52,158 nucleotides of DNA from Bdellovibrionales bacterium (lineage in GTDB: Bacteria; Bdellovibrionota_G; JALEGL01; JAGRMV01), in NCBI GenBank assembly GCA_020434345.1, contig JAGRAZ010000006.1:1-52158 (forward strand). Reading direction: 5' to 3'. A program made the position numbers and the translations under genes. Below, one piece after another: positions 26,019 through 36,170 of this stretch. Below the pieces are notes generated by a model that had not been told where the DNA came from, made no database searches, and saw only the letters and a list, made by a program, of their open reading frames with translations. Numbering within the stretch: the first letter of the stretch is position 1; the number at the start of each line of letters is the position of its first letter.

Positions 26019-27700
26019 TGAAGCAGAAATTTTTTATATTTTTTTTATTGTTTTTTATCTCGTGTGCAAAAGTTCCGCCACAGCCCATTCTTTTACCCAA
26101 AGAAATTATTCATCACACCCCACTACAAATTTCTTCTGGAAGCGCTGTTGTGCGAGATCTATACAGAAGCTTTTGGGTTCTTCCCTCCAAAGATATTGAT
26201 TTTATTCACTTGGGATTGATTCCCTCAGCTTCAAATATTGAGTTTTCATCCAGATATGATTTTCGCATCCGCATCCACGAAGAACATGATGCTTGGGATA
26301 TATTTTCTCCTTCTGGTGTAAAGTGGGAAATTGTAGAGCCCGATCAAATACGCCCATCACTAATTCGATATTTTGCAACGATTGATTATAAAATATTGCA
26401 GCCCGGTCAATTTGTACAAAACAACGACACATTGCCTTGGATCAAACAAGGCTTTAAAAATACGCAGTGGGTGGGTCCACCCAAAATGGATGCCAAAAAT
26501 CAAAAACAACAACTATTACGCTATTTTTTATCTGTAGATGATTTTTCTTCAGAGGCAAAAGCAAATCAATTCTGTCAGAACTTTAACAAAAAATTCTCAA
26601 AAAAATGTACAGTCTTGGGCCGTATGGAACTTCCACTCTTAGGAAAAGGAATCATACGAGCCAAAAACAGCAATTTTGAGAAAAGTTTTACCGGTGTTGT
26701 AGAGCTTATAACAAATAACAATCATTCTATTGATGTCCATCATGTACCTGTTGAACTTTTGTCAAATAAAACAAAAACGCTTTCCATCCATGATCAAATT
26801 TTTATTCTACCCAATCAAAAGAAAGAGTTTTCTGTTGTTGAAGTATTACCCCTTAAAAACTACCTCGAGGGTGTTCTCCCTTCTGAAATATTTCCAAGTG
26901 CTCCCATAGAGGCACTTAAAGCACAGGCTGTGATTGCCAGAACATATACGCTATCTCAATTATGGTCGCGGTATGCTCTAGAGCCTTTTTATACATGTGT
27001 CACAACCCAATGTCAGGCGTATCACGGAAAGAAAAAATCATATCCACAAATTGAAAAAGCAGTACTTCAAACTTCCAACATAATTGTTCGAAATACGGAT
27101 CAAGATTTTACGCAAACATTTTATCATGCAAGCTCTGGTGGGAAGACGGACAATGCATTTACAATATTTCAGGGCCAAAAAACATCTAATGCCGGAGGCA
27201 CCAATGATTTTATCGAAAATACAAATTTAAATTTACAAAGAGAGGAAGATGTAAAAAAACTTATTGTAGAGAATATTGAGACTTATTGTTCACAAACAAG
27301 ATTTTCAAAGCACAGAGATGAGTGGGAAAAAACATTTGATGCTAAAGATTTAGAAAATATATTTAAACAACCTGTTTTTAATATCAAAATCATTGAAAGA
27401 GGCATATCGGGTCGAGCCACATCAATAGAAGTAGCATTTAAAAACACAAAAAAAATTATTAAAGACCAATTAACCATTCGTCAAACTTTCCAAGGCCTTC
27501 CTTCCACGCTTATGTTTTTTGAAATTACCCGCGATGATAACGGTGCCATTTCAAAACTCCATACAATCGGCCGTGGAAGAGGACATGGCGTGGGCTTAAG
27601 CCAATTAGGTGCGATTGGAAGGGCCGAACACGGTCAAAATTATCAACAGATTTTGCAGTCTTATTATCCGCAGACACATCTATCGACGATTCTTCAATAA
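26018..27700 (+). CDS. SpoIID/LytB-like lytic transglycosylase, lipoprotein
   Basis: 560 residues with a lipoprotein signal (F-F-I-F-F-L-L-F-F-I-S-C, Cys near 16). The N-terminal 270 residues are of unknown fold with several aromatic strands and a possible SPOR-like region near 165-200. From about 280 the SpoIID domain is clear: V-L-P-L-K-N-Y-L-E-G-V-L-P-S-E-I-F-P with the catalytic Glu, A-L-K-A-Q-A-V-I-A-R-T-Y, the Y-H-A-S-S-G-G motif and the ending G-R-G-H-G-V-G-L-S-Q-L-G-A. SpoIID cleaves glycan strands that lack stem peptides. Such proteins outside sporulation act in septal peptidoglycan remodelling. It is coupled to PBP1A by a TAATG overlap. Confidence 0.88.
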   Translation: MKQKFFIFFLLFFISCAKVPPQPILLPKEIIHHTPLQISSGSAVVRDLYRSFWVLPSKDIDFIHLGLIPSASNIEFSSRYDFRIRIHEEHDAWDIFSPSGVKWEIVEPDQIRPSLIRYFATIDYKILQPGQFVQNNDTLPWIKQGFKNTQWVGPPKMDAKNQKQQLLRYFLSVDDFSSEAKANQFCQNFNKKFSKKCTVLGRMELPLLGKGIIRAKNSNFEKSFTGVVELITNNNHSIDVHHVPVELLSNKTKTLSIHDQIFILPNQKKEFSVVEVLPLKNYLEGVLPSEIFPSAPIEALKAQAVIARTYTLSQLWSRYALEPFYTCVTTQCQAYHGKKKSYPQIEKAVLQTSNIIVRNTDQDFTQTFYHASSGGKTDNAFTIFQGQKTSNAGGTNDFIENTNLNLQREEDVKKLIVENIETYCSQTRFSKHRDEWEKTFDAKDLENIFKQPVFNIKIIERGISGRATSIEVAFKNTKKIIKDQLTIRQTFQGLPSTLMFFEITRDDNGAISKLHTIGRGRGHGVGLSQLGAIGRAEHGQNYQQILQSYYPQTHLSTILQ

Positions 27701-27706
27701 TAATGG

Positions 27707-27720
27707 TATAATAGTATAAA
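27707..27720 (+). promoter_or_regulatory. Overlapping -10 elements before the gene at 27723
   Basis: TATAAT (27707-27712) and TATAAA (27715-27720) lie directly upstream of ATG 27723 with no Shine-Dalgarno sequence. A weak -35 (TCGACG, 27683-27688) is 18 bases before the first. The mRNA would have at most a few untranslated bases. Confidence 0.4.
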
Positions 27721-27722
27721 TC

Positions 27723-28304
27723 ATGGCACTCACGCGATTTCAAGATACAACCCAAATTGAAAATGATGTTGAGTACATCACCAAAGAAATTGAGCGTCTA
27801 CGCACAGTTTATGAGCAATATTTTATGGGCCTGATCAAAGAAAACCCGATTCAAATGCGTGAAAAAGTTGCTTCTACAATTCGGAAAATTCACGGCGTCC
27901 CCATCCAAAACGCACGACTAAAATTTAAATATCAGCAATGTGTTTCAAGATACAACACCTATGCAACCTATTGGGATCGAACGCTACGAAAAATTGAAGA
28001 AGGAACTTACGAAAGAGATGTCTTTAGAGCCAATTTAAGCGATAAAGAAAGAGGTGTTTCATATGACCCGCATCAACCCAAACACACAGATGACATGTAT
28101 GAACTTTATCAAAAATTTCAAAAGGCAAAAGATACGCTTTCTCAAAAGCTAGATCATGTTACATTTAAGCAATTTCAAGCACAGTTAAAATCAAAGCAAT
28201 CTAGATTAGAAGGTAAGCACAAAGAACATACGATTTCTTTTAAAATAACAACAGAAGATGGGAAAGTTAAAATTAAGCCTGTCGCGATCAAGAAAAAAGA
28301 TTAA
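27723..28304 (+). CDS. Helical protein resembling MXAN_5187 C-terminal domain
   Basis: 193 residues, no signal peptide, strongly charged and helical. The stretch with L-R-T-V-Y-E-Q-Y-F-M-G, P-I-Q-M-R-E-K-V, K-F-K-Y-Q-Q-C-V-S-R-Y-N-T-Y and W-D-R-T-L-R-K-I-E-E-G-T-Y resembles a deltaproteobacterial domain that I recall as the MXAN_5187 C-terminal family; this is from memory and should be confirmed by profile search. It is 22 bases after the SpoIID-like gene but has its own near-leaderless promoter. Its last 40 residues are Lys-rich and may bind nucleic acid or be disordered. Function unknown. Confidence 0.7.
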   Translation: MALTRFQDTTQIENDVEYITKEIERLRTVYEQYFMGLIKENPIQMREKVASTIRKIHGVPIQNARLKFKYQQCVSRYNTYATYWDRTLRKIEEGTYERDVFRANLSDKERGVSYDPHQPKHTDDMYELYQKFQKAKDTLSQKLDHVTFKQFQAQLKSKQSRLEGKHKEHTISFKITTEDGKVKIKPVAIKKKD

Positions 28305-28323
28305 AATTACAATCGGATTTTAT

Positions 28324-29289
28324 TTAAGAAAACTTGGCAATGTGAATAATTGCTTCGCCTTTATGTACTTTTGGATCTGATGCCATACCAATAATCATAC
28401 CATCATGTGTTGCCCTTACTTTGGAAATTACATCTCCAAAAATATTGGTGACAACACCGATCAATTCTTTCTGTGTAACATGATCGCCTAAATTTTTAAA
28501 CAATCTAAAAATACCACTACGATGTGCTCGAACCCACGTTGAGCTTTTTGCAACCTTACTTTTGGTTGTCATGTCTCTTTTTTTAACGGGCTTACACATT
28601 TTAAGCTTTTTTAAAATTTGCCAAACACCGCTTACAGCTATTTGTATCACATCGTTATTAAATCGATTGACCTCTCCACCTTCAAACACAATCAACTTAC
28701 AATGAAATTTTTTGGCTGCTTGTCGTAGCGAGCCTTCAATGGTTTTAGAGTGGACAATCACAGGCGCACCAAACGTCTGGGCAAGCGCTAAACCATCTTT
28801 ACTACGAATGCTTGTTCGAATATGAGGATAATTCATTCTACCCAGTGCAGCTGTATGAAAATCAACTGCATAATCAGCTTTTTTGAGTACTTCTTGTGTA
28901 AATAAATGTGCCAAACGCGCAGCCATTGACCCTTTTGAATTGCCGGGGAAACTTCGATTTAAGTCACGACCATCAGGAAGATATCTTGAATTATGTAAAA
29001 ATCCAAATATGTTTACGACTGGTACCAATATAATACAACCTGCTAAATGTTGTGGGTCTAAATCACGAAGGATCTCACGGATCACTTCCATGCCATTAAT
29101 TTCATCTCCATGGATCCCTGCAATGAGTGCTACACAAGGCCCGGGTTTAATACCAAAAATAACTTGAACAGGAACGGAAACCCAAGTCTGTGTAGGTAGG
29201 CGAGAAATTGGAATTTCAATTCTTTTCTTTTCACCTGGGTACACTTTGGTACCAGCAAATTCCAACGGCGGGATATATGAAGTTTCCAT
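28324..29289 (-). CDS. AstE/AspA-like zinc carboxypeptidase (M14 family)
   Basis: About 321 residues from the ATG of M-E-T-S-Y-I-P-P; a TTG eight codons upstream is less likely since a TATAGT -10 element overlaps it. Zinc ligands are seen in G-I-H-G-D-E (His and Glu) and D-F-H-T-A (second His), with the catalytic Glu candidate in V-F-E-G-G-E. The signature N-x-x-x-D-G-R-D-L-N-R-S-F-P-G is typical of the succinylglutamate desuccinylase/aspartoacylase group. The C-terminal 80 residues form a beta-barrel-like lid with R-S-G-I-F-R. It probably removes an acyl or amino acid group from a small amide. In several bacteria such genes sit beside RimK-like ligases; none is present here. Confidence 0.85.
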   Translation of the reverse strand: METSYIPPLEFAGTKVYPGEKKRIEIPISRLPTQTWVSVPVQVIFGIKPGPCVALIAGIHGDEINGMEVIREILRDLDPQHLAGCIILVPVVNIFGFLHNSRYLPDGRDLNRSFPGNSKGSMAARLAHLFTQEVLKKADYAVDFHTAALGRMNYPHIRTSIRSKDGLALAQTFGAPVIVHSKTIEGSLRQAAKKFHCKLIVFEGGEVNRFNNDVIQIAVSGVWQILKKLKMCKPVKKRDMTTKSKVAKSSTWVRAHRSGIFRLFKNLGDHVTQKELIGVVTNIFGDVISKVRATHDGMIIGMASDPKVHKGEAIIHIAKFS

Positions 29290-29295
29290 GTAAGA

Positions 29296-29301
29296 ACTAT
29301 A
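29296..29301 (-). promoter_or_regulatory. Putative -10 element (TATAGT) for the AstE-like gene
   Basis: TATAGT on the minus strand ends 6 bases before the ATG at 29289. No ribosome binding site is present. A leaderless transcript is likely if this element is used. It also decides in favour of the ATG start over the upstream TTG. Confidence 0.4.
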
Positions 29302-29365
29302 GATTTTCACCAAATCGCTAGAAAGACAACGGTTTTTTTGTTTTTTTGTACGTATTTTCGTCTGC

Positions 29366-29410
29366 TTGACACAAGTAACGTGGTGATTATTTTTATAGTG
29401 TAGAAAGGAG
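29366..29410 (+). promoter_or_regulatory. hsp20 upstream region: -35-like TTGACA and strong ribosome binding site
   Basis: TTGACA at 29366-29371 and AAAGGAG at 29404-29410, the latter 8 bases before the ATG. The only good -10 match, TATAGT (29394-29399), is 22 bases from TTGACA, too far for sigma-70. GATTAT at 29385-29390 is too close at 13. No CIRCE element is present. An alternative heat-shock sigma factor could read this region. Confidence 0.4.
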
Positions 29411-29418
29411 ACTACATT

Positions 29419-29868
29419 ATGACACTAATGAAATTTAAACCTTTTGGCGTTGCAAAGGATCATCCATTTCGATCGTTATTTGACGATATGAACCTTTTCT
29501 TCAACGATTATCCAACTTCAACACTTACAAGTGTATCGGATTTTATGCCTGCACTTGACCTAAAGGAAACATCCAATTCCTTTACGGTGACGCTTGAGTT
29601 GGCTGGACTTGATGAAAAAGACATTGATCTTTCACTTAAAGATGGTGTTTTGACAATCAAAGGCGAAAGAAAATTTGAGGATAAAAAGGAAGATGAACAT
29701 CATGTTCGCATTGAGCGTTCTTATGGAACATTTCATCGATCGGTGAGCATTCCGTCTGCTGTTGATGAAAAATCTGTTGTAGCCAATTTTAAAAATGGGC
29801 TTTTAACCGTTACTCTTCCAAAGAAAACGCAAATCGAAAGTTCACATAAAATTAAAATTCAATCGTAA
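29419..29868 (+). CDS. Small heat-shock protein, Hsp20/alpha-crystallin family
   Basis: 149 residues, normal length. Residues about 42-135 form an alpha-crystallin domain: F-M-P-A-L-D-L-K-E-T, L-A-G-L-D-E-K-D-I-D, G-V-L-T-I-K-G-E-R-K, then R-S-Y-G-T-F-H-R-S-V-S-I-P and the conserved A-x-F-K-N-G-L-L-T-V-T-L-P-K. A C-terminal I-x-I (I-K-I-Q) needed for oligomer assembly is also present. It is an ATP-independent holdase. It is a monocistronic unit with a strong Shine-Dalgarno sequence and a good terminator. The gene diverges from the AstE-like gene. Confidence 0.95.
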   Translation: MTLMKFKPFGVAKDHPFRSLFDDMNLFFNDYPTSTLTSVSDFMPALDLKETSNSFTVTLELAGLDEKDIDLSLKDGVLTIKGERKFEDKKEDEHHVRIERSYGTFHRSVSIPSAVDEKSVVANFKNGLLTVTLPKKTQIESSHKIKIQS

Positions 29869-29879
29869 CCTACCCCATG

Positions 29880-29922
29880 AAGCACCGGGTGATAAGTTTT
29901 TCACTCGGTGCTTTTATTTTTT
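29880..29922 (+). terminator. Rho-independent terminator after hsp20
   Basis: AAGCACCGGGTGA (29880-29892) pairs with TCACTCGGTGCTT (29901-29913) through 13 pairs with one G-U, loop of 8, followed by TTATTTTTT. The 3' arm overlaps the stop codon of the convergent gene at 29901, so the hairpin may work for both strands. Confidence 0.85.
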
Positions 29923-30608
29923 AATCCTGCAATAGGGTGCGGATACAACTTCATCATCATTTTTGATATGAGCTTCTCATAGTACAGCTTGATTTGATAA
30001 TAAACTTTGCTTTTAAAGCGTGGTGGATGGCAGAAGTGAAAAGTTCTTCTTTGACGGGGCATTTCTAAAAGACATGCGTGGTTCAAAATATTTCTTTCAT
30101 ACTCCTCAATAGATATACTGGATCTTTGATAGGCCGTGGTAATTTTTTTTAGATACGCACAGGTTGGAAGAACTGTTTGATCAAAATCTGTTCCTTTATA
30201 AAAATAAAACTTCTTTTGATGTTGTGTTATCCAACAAATTCGATGTCGATCAAAAAATAATGCTAGCTCAAAAAGATGAAGGCGTATGCGATCCCACATT
30301 GATATTTCATACAAGTAACCAAAGGTTTGATGTCCTTTATTATATATAATATCTGCAAAACCCTGACCGGCAAAGGGACCTGGGTGCGAAAAGCACAATT
30401 GATAATCATCCAAAATCCAAATTTCTGTTGAAAATGGTTTTACACCTCTTACTTGTAATGTTTTTGGATCTACATTTGCGCCGTAGGCAAAATGAAAGAC
30501 ACGGGGCCCACGATTGCCAAAAAGCTTTTGAAAAAAATTTACACTTATAAAAGTACTTTTCCATAGTAGCAATTGAAGCATGCGTTTTTCTTTGCCTATT
30601 TTTGCCAT
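29901..30608 (-). CDS. Gamma-glutamylcyclotransferase-like protein
   Basis: 235 residues. After a hydrophobic or basic N-terminal stretch of about 35 residues, H-F-A-Y-G-A-N-V-D-P matches the family Y-G-S-N-M loop; then D-Y-Q-L-C-F-S-H-P-G-P, G-F-A-D-I, G-Y-L-Y-E-I, and a late P-T-x-A-Y-L with I-L-N-H-A follow the gamma-glutamylcyclotransferase order. The candidate catalytic Glu is in L-F-E-L near residue 118. The fold releases 5-oxoproline from gamma-glutamyl amines. The start is uncertain: the ATG at 30608 has no ribosome binding site, and a Met at residue 10 is possible. The last 40 residues are basic and lie beyond the fold. Confidence 0.75.
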   Translation of the reverse strand: MAKIGKEKRMLQLLLWKSTFISVNFFQKLFGNRGPRVFHFAYGANVDPKTLQVRGVKPFSTEIWILDDYQLCFSHPGPFAGQGFADIIYNKGHQTFGYLYEISMWDRIRLHLFELALFFDRHRICWITQHQKKFYFYKGTDFDQTVLPTCAYLKKITTAYQRSSISIEEYERNILNHACLLEMPRQRRTFHFCHPPRFKSKVYYQIKLYYEKLISKMMMKLYPHPIAGLKNKSTE

Positions 30609-30636
30609 AATGTAAAGGTTGCCAAAGAATCAGTTC

Positions 30637-30670
30637 GCACCGTGGTTGCCACACCTTGGTGCTTTTTTTT
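30637..30670 (+). terminator. Orphan terminator-like hairpin
   Basis: GCACCGTGG and CCTTGGTGC form a 9-base stem (one wobble, one mismatch) around an 8-base loop, followed by eight T residues. It reads on the plus strand, where no gene ends nearby: the last plus-strand gene, hsp20, ends at 29868 with its own terminator. Confidence 0.6.
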
Positions 30671-30735
30671 GGCCCATGCCCCTTGATACGTAAAATAAAA
30701 TATCAAATAAATACAGATACTTATCTATAGCAACA

Positions 30736-30759
30736 TTGGCACGGTCTTTGAAATATTCT
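30736..30759 (+). promoter_or_regulatory. Candidate promoter (sigma-54-like or near-leaderless sigma-70) for the lipoprotein at 30765
   Basis: TTGGCACG (30736-30743) with TTGAA beginning 5 bases after TTGGCAC resembles the sigma-54 -24/-12 pattern except that the -12 GC is GA. Alternatively TATTCT (30754-30759), 5 bases before the ATG, could be a -10. The two readings cannot be told apart from sequence. Confidence 0.3.
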
Positions 30760-30764
30760 GGGGT

Positions 30765-31781
30765 ATGAAGATAAAAAAGTCAGTTTTGGCCCTTTGTACA
30801 ACTCTACTTATGGTTGCCTGTCAGCCTGCGCCGCAACCTATCCCTGATGAAAATGATGGTACAACAACAATTACATACACAGGTAGTCTTGAACCGTGTA
30901 CGGGTGCAGATGCGGGAACACTCAATTGCTATGTCGATCTTCCTGAAATTGATGTTGATGTTCAAGATATTTTAAGCAATCCACAAACTGCATATGGAAC
31001 CTGTATGTACAATTGTTTAGCTTCTCTAAACTGTATTGATACCAACACACTTTCGGTTGATGACTTTGACGCAACTGCCATTCCAACTTCATGTACAGAA
31101 CCCCAAATCAATTCATGTACGCAATCTTGTGACGCATTTTCTGACCCTGGTATTATTTCATTGCCTTCTTCAGATCCTTTGGGAATTCCTCAAAATGCCA
31201 AGGCCATTACGATCAAAGTGCAAAGCTGTCTTGATAAAGATACAAGCTTTTTCCAATTCAAAGGTGCAAGTATGGGTACAAGAAAGTTTGCGCAAGGCAA
31301 ATATAGTGTACGAAACTATGGCAGTTGGTTAAACCCAGACAAAAAAGTTCGCATCCCTTATCAAGTGGGTAGTAATTATGACTGTCCTTCTGCTAGACGT
31401 GGTCAAGCGCTTGTTCGTTTTACACCCTACAAAGAACAAGCTCCCTATGCATTAGGTAGTCAAAACTTTGATACCATCGCATTTTCCGACAACGTGGCGG
31501 ATGAAATCAATCAAACTTGGAAAGCACCGCACCTAACAGCATTACAATTGCCTAAGCAACTTATGAGTGAACTTGATTTATCTGAAGTCTCTTGGGTTTT
31601 AAAATCAGTTGATACACCAAACCCAACAGTGATGTTTGGATTACCTGCATACAACGCTGGTTTTTCATACTTTGAAAATGGACAAACCTATGGTGATAGC
31701 ATTGTAGCCATTACACCATATTTCTCAGAAAGCTTGAGTATGGATTTTACTATGGTTGTGTTTATCAAAGCGCAGCAATAA
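30765..31781 (+). CDS. Cysteine-rich hypothetical lipoprotein
   Basis: 338 residues with a lipoprotein signal (L-A-L-C-T-T-L-L-M-V-A-C-Q, lipid Cys near 19). Residues about 40-125 contain eight or nine cysteines, including C-M-Y-N-C, L-N-C, S-C-T and C-T-Q-S-C, so several disulfides are likely after export. The C-terminal half is beta-rich without Cys apart from two single residues (S-C-L, Y-D-C). No known domain is recognised. It converges with atpC with one base between the stops and no separate terminator. Function unknown. Confidence 0.78.
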   Translation: MKIKKSVLALCTTLLMVACQPAPQPIPDENDGTTTITYTGSLEPCTGADAGTLNCYVDLPEIDVDVQDILSNPQTAYGTCMYNCLASLNCIDTNTLSVDDFDATAIPTSCTEPQINSCTQSCDAFSDPGIISLPSSDPLGIPQNAKAITIKVQSCLDKDTSFFQFKGASMGTRKFAQGKYSVRNYGSWLNPDKKVRIPYQVGSNYDCPSARRGQALVRFTPYKEQAPYALGSQNFDTIAFSDNVADEINQTWKAPHLTALQLPKQLMSELDLSEVSWVLKSVDTPNPTVMFGLPAYNAGFSYFENGQTYGDSIVAITPYFSESLSMDFTMVVFIKAQQ

Positions 31782-31782
31782 A

Positions 31783-32181
31783 TTATTGTACAAAAGATTT
31801 TTGGGTTTCAAGCCATTTTTTTTCTTCAAGATAATACGCTTGCAATAAAACATCGTCCTTAGAAGAAACAAGATTACTTTCAACTTTTTCAAGTTTTGCA
31901 TCAAGCTCACTTTTATTGATCTCTTTGGCAAACTTTACTTCGTCAGCTAGAAGCGTGATATGGTCGTGAGAAACCTCCAAGAAACCACCTCGAACACAAA
32001 GCGCTGAAGGTTCTGTAGAGGTGGCAATACGTACAACACCTGTTCCTAGAAGCGTGACGTAATCCTCATGGCTTTCTAAAACTCCTATCTCACCGTCGTC
32101 CGCTGGAAGATACACGTTTTCACATGCTACAGACAACGCGTGCCGAGAGGGTGTCAGAATATCAAGTTGCAATGTCTTCAT
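31783..32181 (-). CDS. atpC: ATP synthase epsilon chain
   Basis: 132 residues. N-terminal beta-sandwich: L-Q-L-D-I-L-T-P, V-Y-L-P-A-D-D-G-E-I-G-V-L, and G-G-F-L-E-V-S; the C-terminal helical hairpin (E-I-N-K-S-E-L-D-A-K-L) is present but divergent. It joins gamma to the c-ring and can inhibit ATP hydrolysis. Last gene of the bactofilin-ATP synthase operon, 13 bases after atpD. Confidence 0.93.
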   Translation of the reverse strand: MKTLQLDILTPSRHALSVACENVYLPADDGEIGVLESHEDYVTLLGTGVVRIATSTEPSALCVRGGFLEVSHDHITLLADEVKFAKEINKSELDAKLEKVESNLVSSKDDVLLQAYYLEEKKWLETQKSFVQ

Positions 32182-32194
32182 TGTGTTTTATACC

Positions 32195-33760
<1,566 letters not shown>

Positions 33761-33763
<3 letters not shown>

Positions 33764-34621
33764 ACTAATTGCCTCGGCACCTGAAATAATTTCTACCAAT
33801 TCATTGGTAATGGCGGCCTGACGAACCCGATTCATTTTCAGTGTTAAATTATCAATCATATCTCCGGCATTTCGAGATGCACTATCCATAGACGTCATAC
33901 GCGCACCAAACTCACCGGCAAGGCTATGCAAACTGGCACTGTAAAAAGTACTCATGACAGCCTTTGGTATTAATGTCTGTAAAATGACTTTCTCACTTGG
34001 TGCAAAATGATAATTTTTATATTCTGTCGACTGAATTTGAGTTTCTTGTTCTGCCTTCATGGGCAAAAGTTTTTTTACTGTTGGCTTTTGTGACATAACA
34101 GAAATAAATTCGTTGAACGCAATATCAATTTGTTGATATCGACCTTCTAAAAACCATCGACTTACCTGGTCAAAAACTTCTTTTGCTTTTGCGTGGTCAA
34201 AATCCTGCCAAAAGTTTTCTGCTTTCAAAGCAACATTGAAACCTTTTTTTGAAAAATGAGAAGAGGCTTTTTTCCCAATCAAAACAACATCCGTTGAAAT
34301 ATTTGCGCTTTTTAAGTTGCGATGCACTTCTTTAAACAAATTGTTATTAAAGCCACCGCAGAGACCTCGATCAGACGAAAAAATAACCAACAAGCGACTC
34401 TTTACATCCTGCGAGGCTAAAAAAGGATGAACTTCTTGATTGCCGTGCGCAGAAAGTTCTTTTAAAAGTGCATCAATTTTCTTTTGATAGGGGGTCGAAC
34501 CATGTGCTGCATCCTGAGCGCGTCTCAGTTTTGCTGCAGCAACCATTTTCATTGCACGTGTAATTTTCTCTGTAGATTTTACACTTTTAATGCGGTTTCG
34601 AATGTCTCGTAAATTGGCCAT
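33761..34621 (-). CDS. atpG: ATP synthase gamma chain
   Basis: 286 residues. The N-terminal helix I-R-N-R-I-K-S-V-K-S-T-E-K-I-T-R-A-M-K-M-V and the C-terminal helix R-N-A-G-D-M-I-D-N-L-T-L-x-x-N-R-x-R-Q-A-x-I-T-N-E-L form the central rotor shaft. D-R-G-L-C-G-G-F-N is in the Rossmann part. Follows atpA by 2 bases. Confidence 0.96.
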
Positions 34622-34623
34622 AG

Positions 34624-36141
34624 TTATTTTGTGACAGGTTTAAATGTTTCTTTGAAACTTGTAATTACTTTTTCAAGAGACGTTTTTAACGTATCAGTCA
34701 TTTCTTTTTCTTCACGAATTTGACGGAAAATTTCTGGATGTTTTTCATCAATATGTGAAAGAAGTTCGTCTTCAAATTGTTTCAGTGCCCAAGTTTCATA
34801 CGCATCCAAATGCCCGTTAATTGCGGCATAAATTGTCACAATTTGTTTTTCAACAGGGTAAGGCGCGTACTGTCCTTGTTTTAGAACTTCCACAAGACGC
34901 TTACCTCGTGCAAGTTGCTTCTGTGTAGCTTGATCCAAATCAGAACTGAACTGTGAAAACGCAGCCAATTCACGATATTGTGCAAGCTCTAGGCGCAATG
35001 TACCCGCAACTTTTTTCATTGCTTTGATTTGTGCGGATCCACCTACACGTGAAACAGACAAACCTACGTTAATTGCAGGGCGTACACCTGAATAAAAGAG
35101 ATCTGATTCAAGATAAATCTGACCATCTGTAATTGAAATAACGTTGGTCGGAACGTATGCAGATACGTCACCGGCTTGGGTTTCAATAATTGGAAGTGCT
35201 GTTAGCGAACCTCCACCCAAATCATCATTAAGTTTTGCTGCGCGCTCAAGAAGTCTTGAGTGAACATAGAAAACATCTCCCGGATACGCTTCACGGCCCG
35301 GTGGACGACGAAGAAGAAGCGACAGCTGACGATATGCAACCGCATGTTTAGAAAGATCATCATAAATAATCAATGCATGTTTACCGTTATCACGGAAGTA
35401 TTCACCAATTGAAACACCTGCATATGGTGCCAAAAACTGCATGGGTGCTGATTCTGATGCGTTTGCTGCAACGACTGTTGTGTATTCCATTGCACCAAAT
35501 CGATTTAATTTATCAACCACTTGAGCAACAGTGGATTGTTTTTGACCGATGGCTACATAAATACAATAAACACCTTGTCCTTTTTGATTTATGATCGTGT
35601 CAATCGCAACTGCTGTTTTTCCTGTTTGACGATCGCCAATGATAAGCTCTCGTTGCCCACGACCAATGGGAACCATCGCATCAATTGCTTTGATACCTGT
35701 TTGAAGTGGTTCGTGAACAGATTTTCTGGTTACAATACCGGGTGCTTTTACCTCGATACGACTGGTTTTAGCAGATTTGATTTCTCCTTTGCCATCCACT
35801 GGAATACCCAATGCATTGACAACACGGCCTACAAGTTCTTCACCAACAGGTACTTCAGCAATTTTTCCGGTTCGTTCAACAGTATCACCTTCTTTAATCG
35901 CAATATCGTTACCAAGGAGTGTGGCACCTACGTTATTTTCCTCAAGGTTAAGAGCAATTCCATACACACCGTGCGGAAAACTCAAAAGTTCACCAGCCAT
36001 AACATTTTCAAGGCCGTAAATACGTGCAATACCATCACCTACGCTTACAACTGTTCCTTTTTCGCTAATTTCCATGCGGCCATCAAAATTGCGAACTTGA
36101 GTTCGTATAAACTGTGATATTTCTTCTGCTCTAATATTCAT
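34624..36141 (-). CDS. atpA: ATP synthase alpha chain
   Basis: 505 residues. Begins [12 protein letters not shown], with Walker A G-D-R-Q-T-G-K-T near 168 and the signature [16 protein letters not shown]. It carries non-catalytic nucleotide sites and binds the delta subunit through its N-terminus. It follows atpH by 29 bases and precedes atpG by 2. Confidence 0.97.
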   Translation of the reverse strand: MNIRAEEISQFIRTQVRNFDGRMEISEKGTVVSVGDGIARIYGLENVMAGELLSFPHGVYGIALNLEENNVGATLLGNDIAIKEGDTVERTGKIAEVPVGEELVGRVVNALGIPVDGKGEIKSAKTSRIEVKAPGIVTRKSVHEPLQTGIKAIDAMVPIGRGQRELIIGDRQTGKTAVAIDTIINQKGQGVYCIYVAIGQKQSTVAQVVDKLNRFGAMEYTTVVAANASESAPMQFLAPYAGVSIGEYFRDNGKHALIIYDDLSKHAVAYRQLSLLLRRPPGREAYPGDVFYVHSRLLERAAKLNDDLGGGSLTALPIIETQAGDVSAYVPTNVISITDGQIYLESDLFYSGVRPAINVGLSVSRVGGSAQIKAMKKVAGTLRLELAQYRELAAFSQFSSDLDQATQKQLARGKRLVEVLKQGQYAPYPVEKQIVTIYAAINGHLDAYETWALKQFEDELLSHIDEKHPEIFRQIREEKEMTDTLKTSLEKVITSFKETFKPVTK

Positions 36142-36170
36142 TTTACTTCTCTCCTACTTGTATTTAAGCT

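Noticed and set aside
25861..26100. Minus-strand frames across the PBP1A/SpoIID junction and similar frames elsewhere
   Set aside because: They lie entirely opposite strongly supported genes and lack ribosome sites and family similarity.
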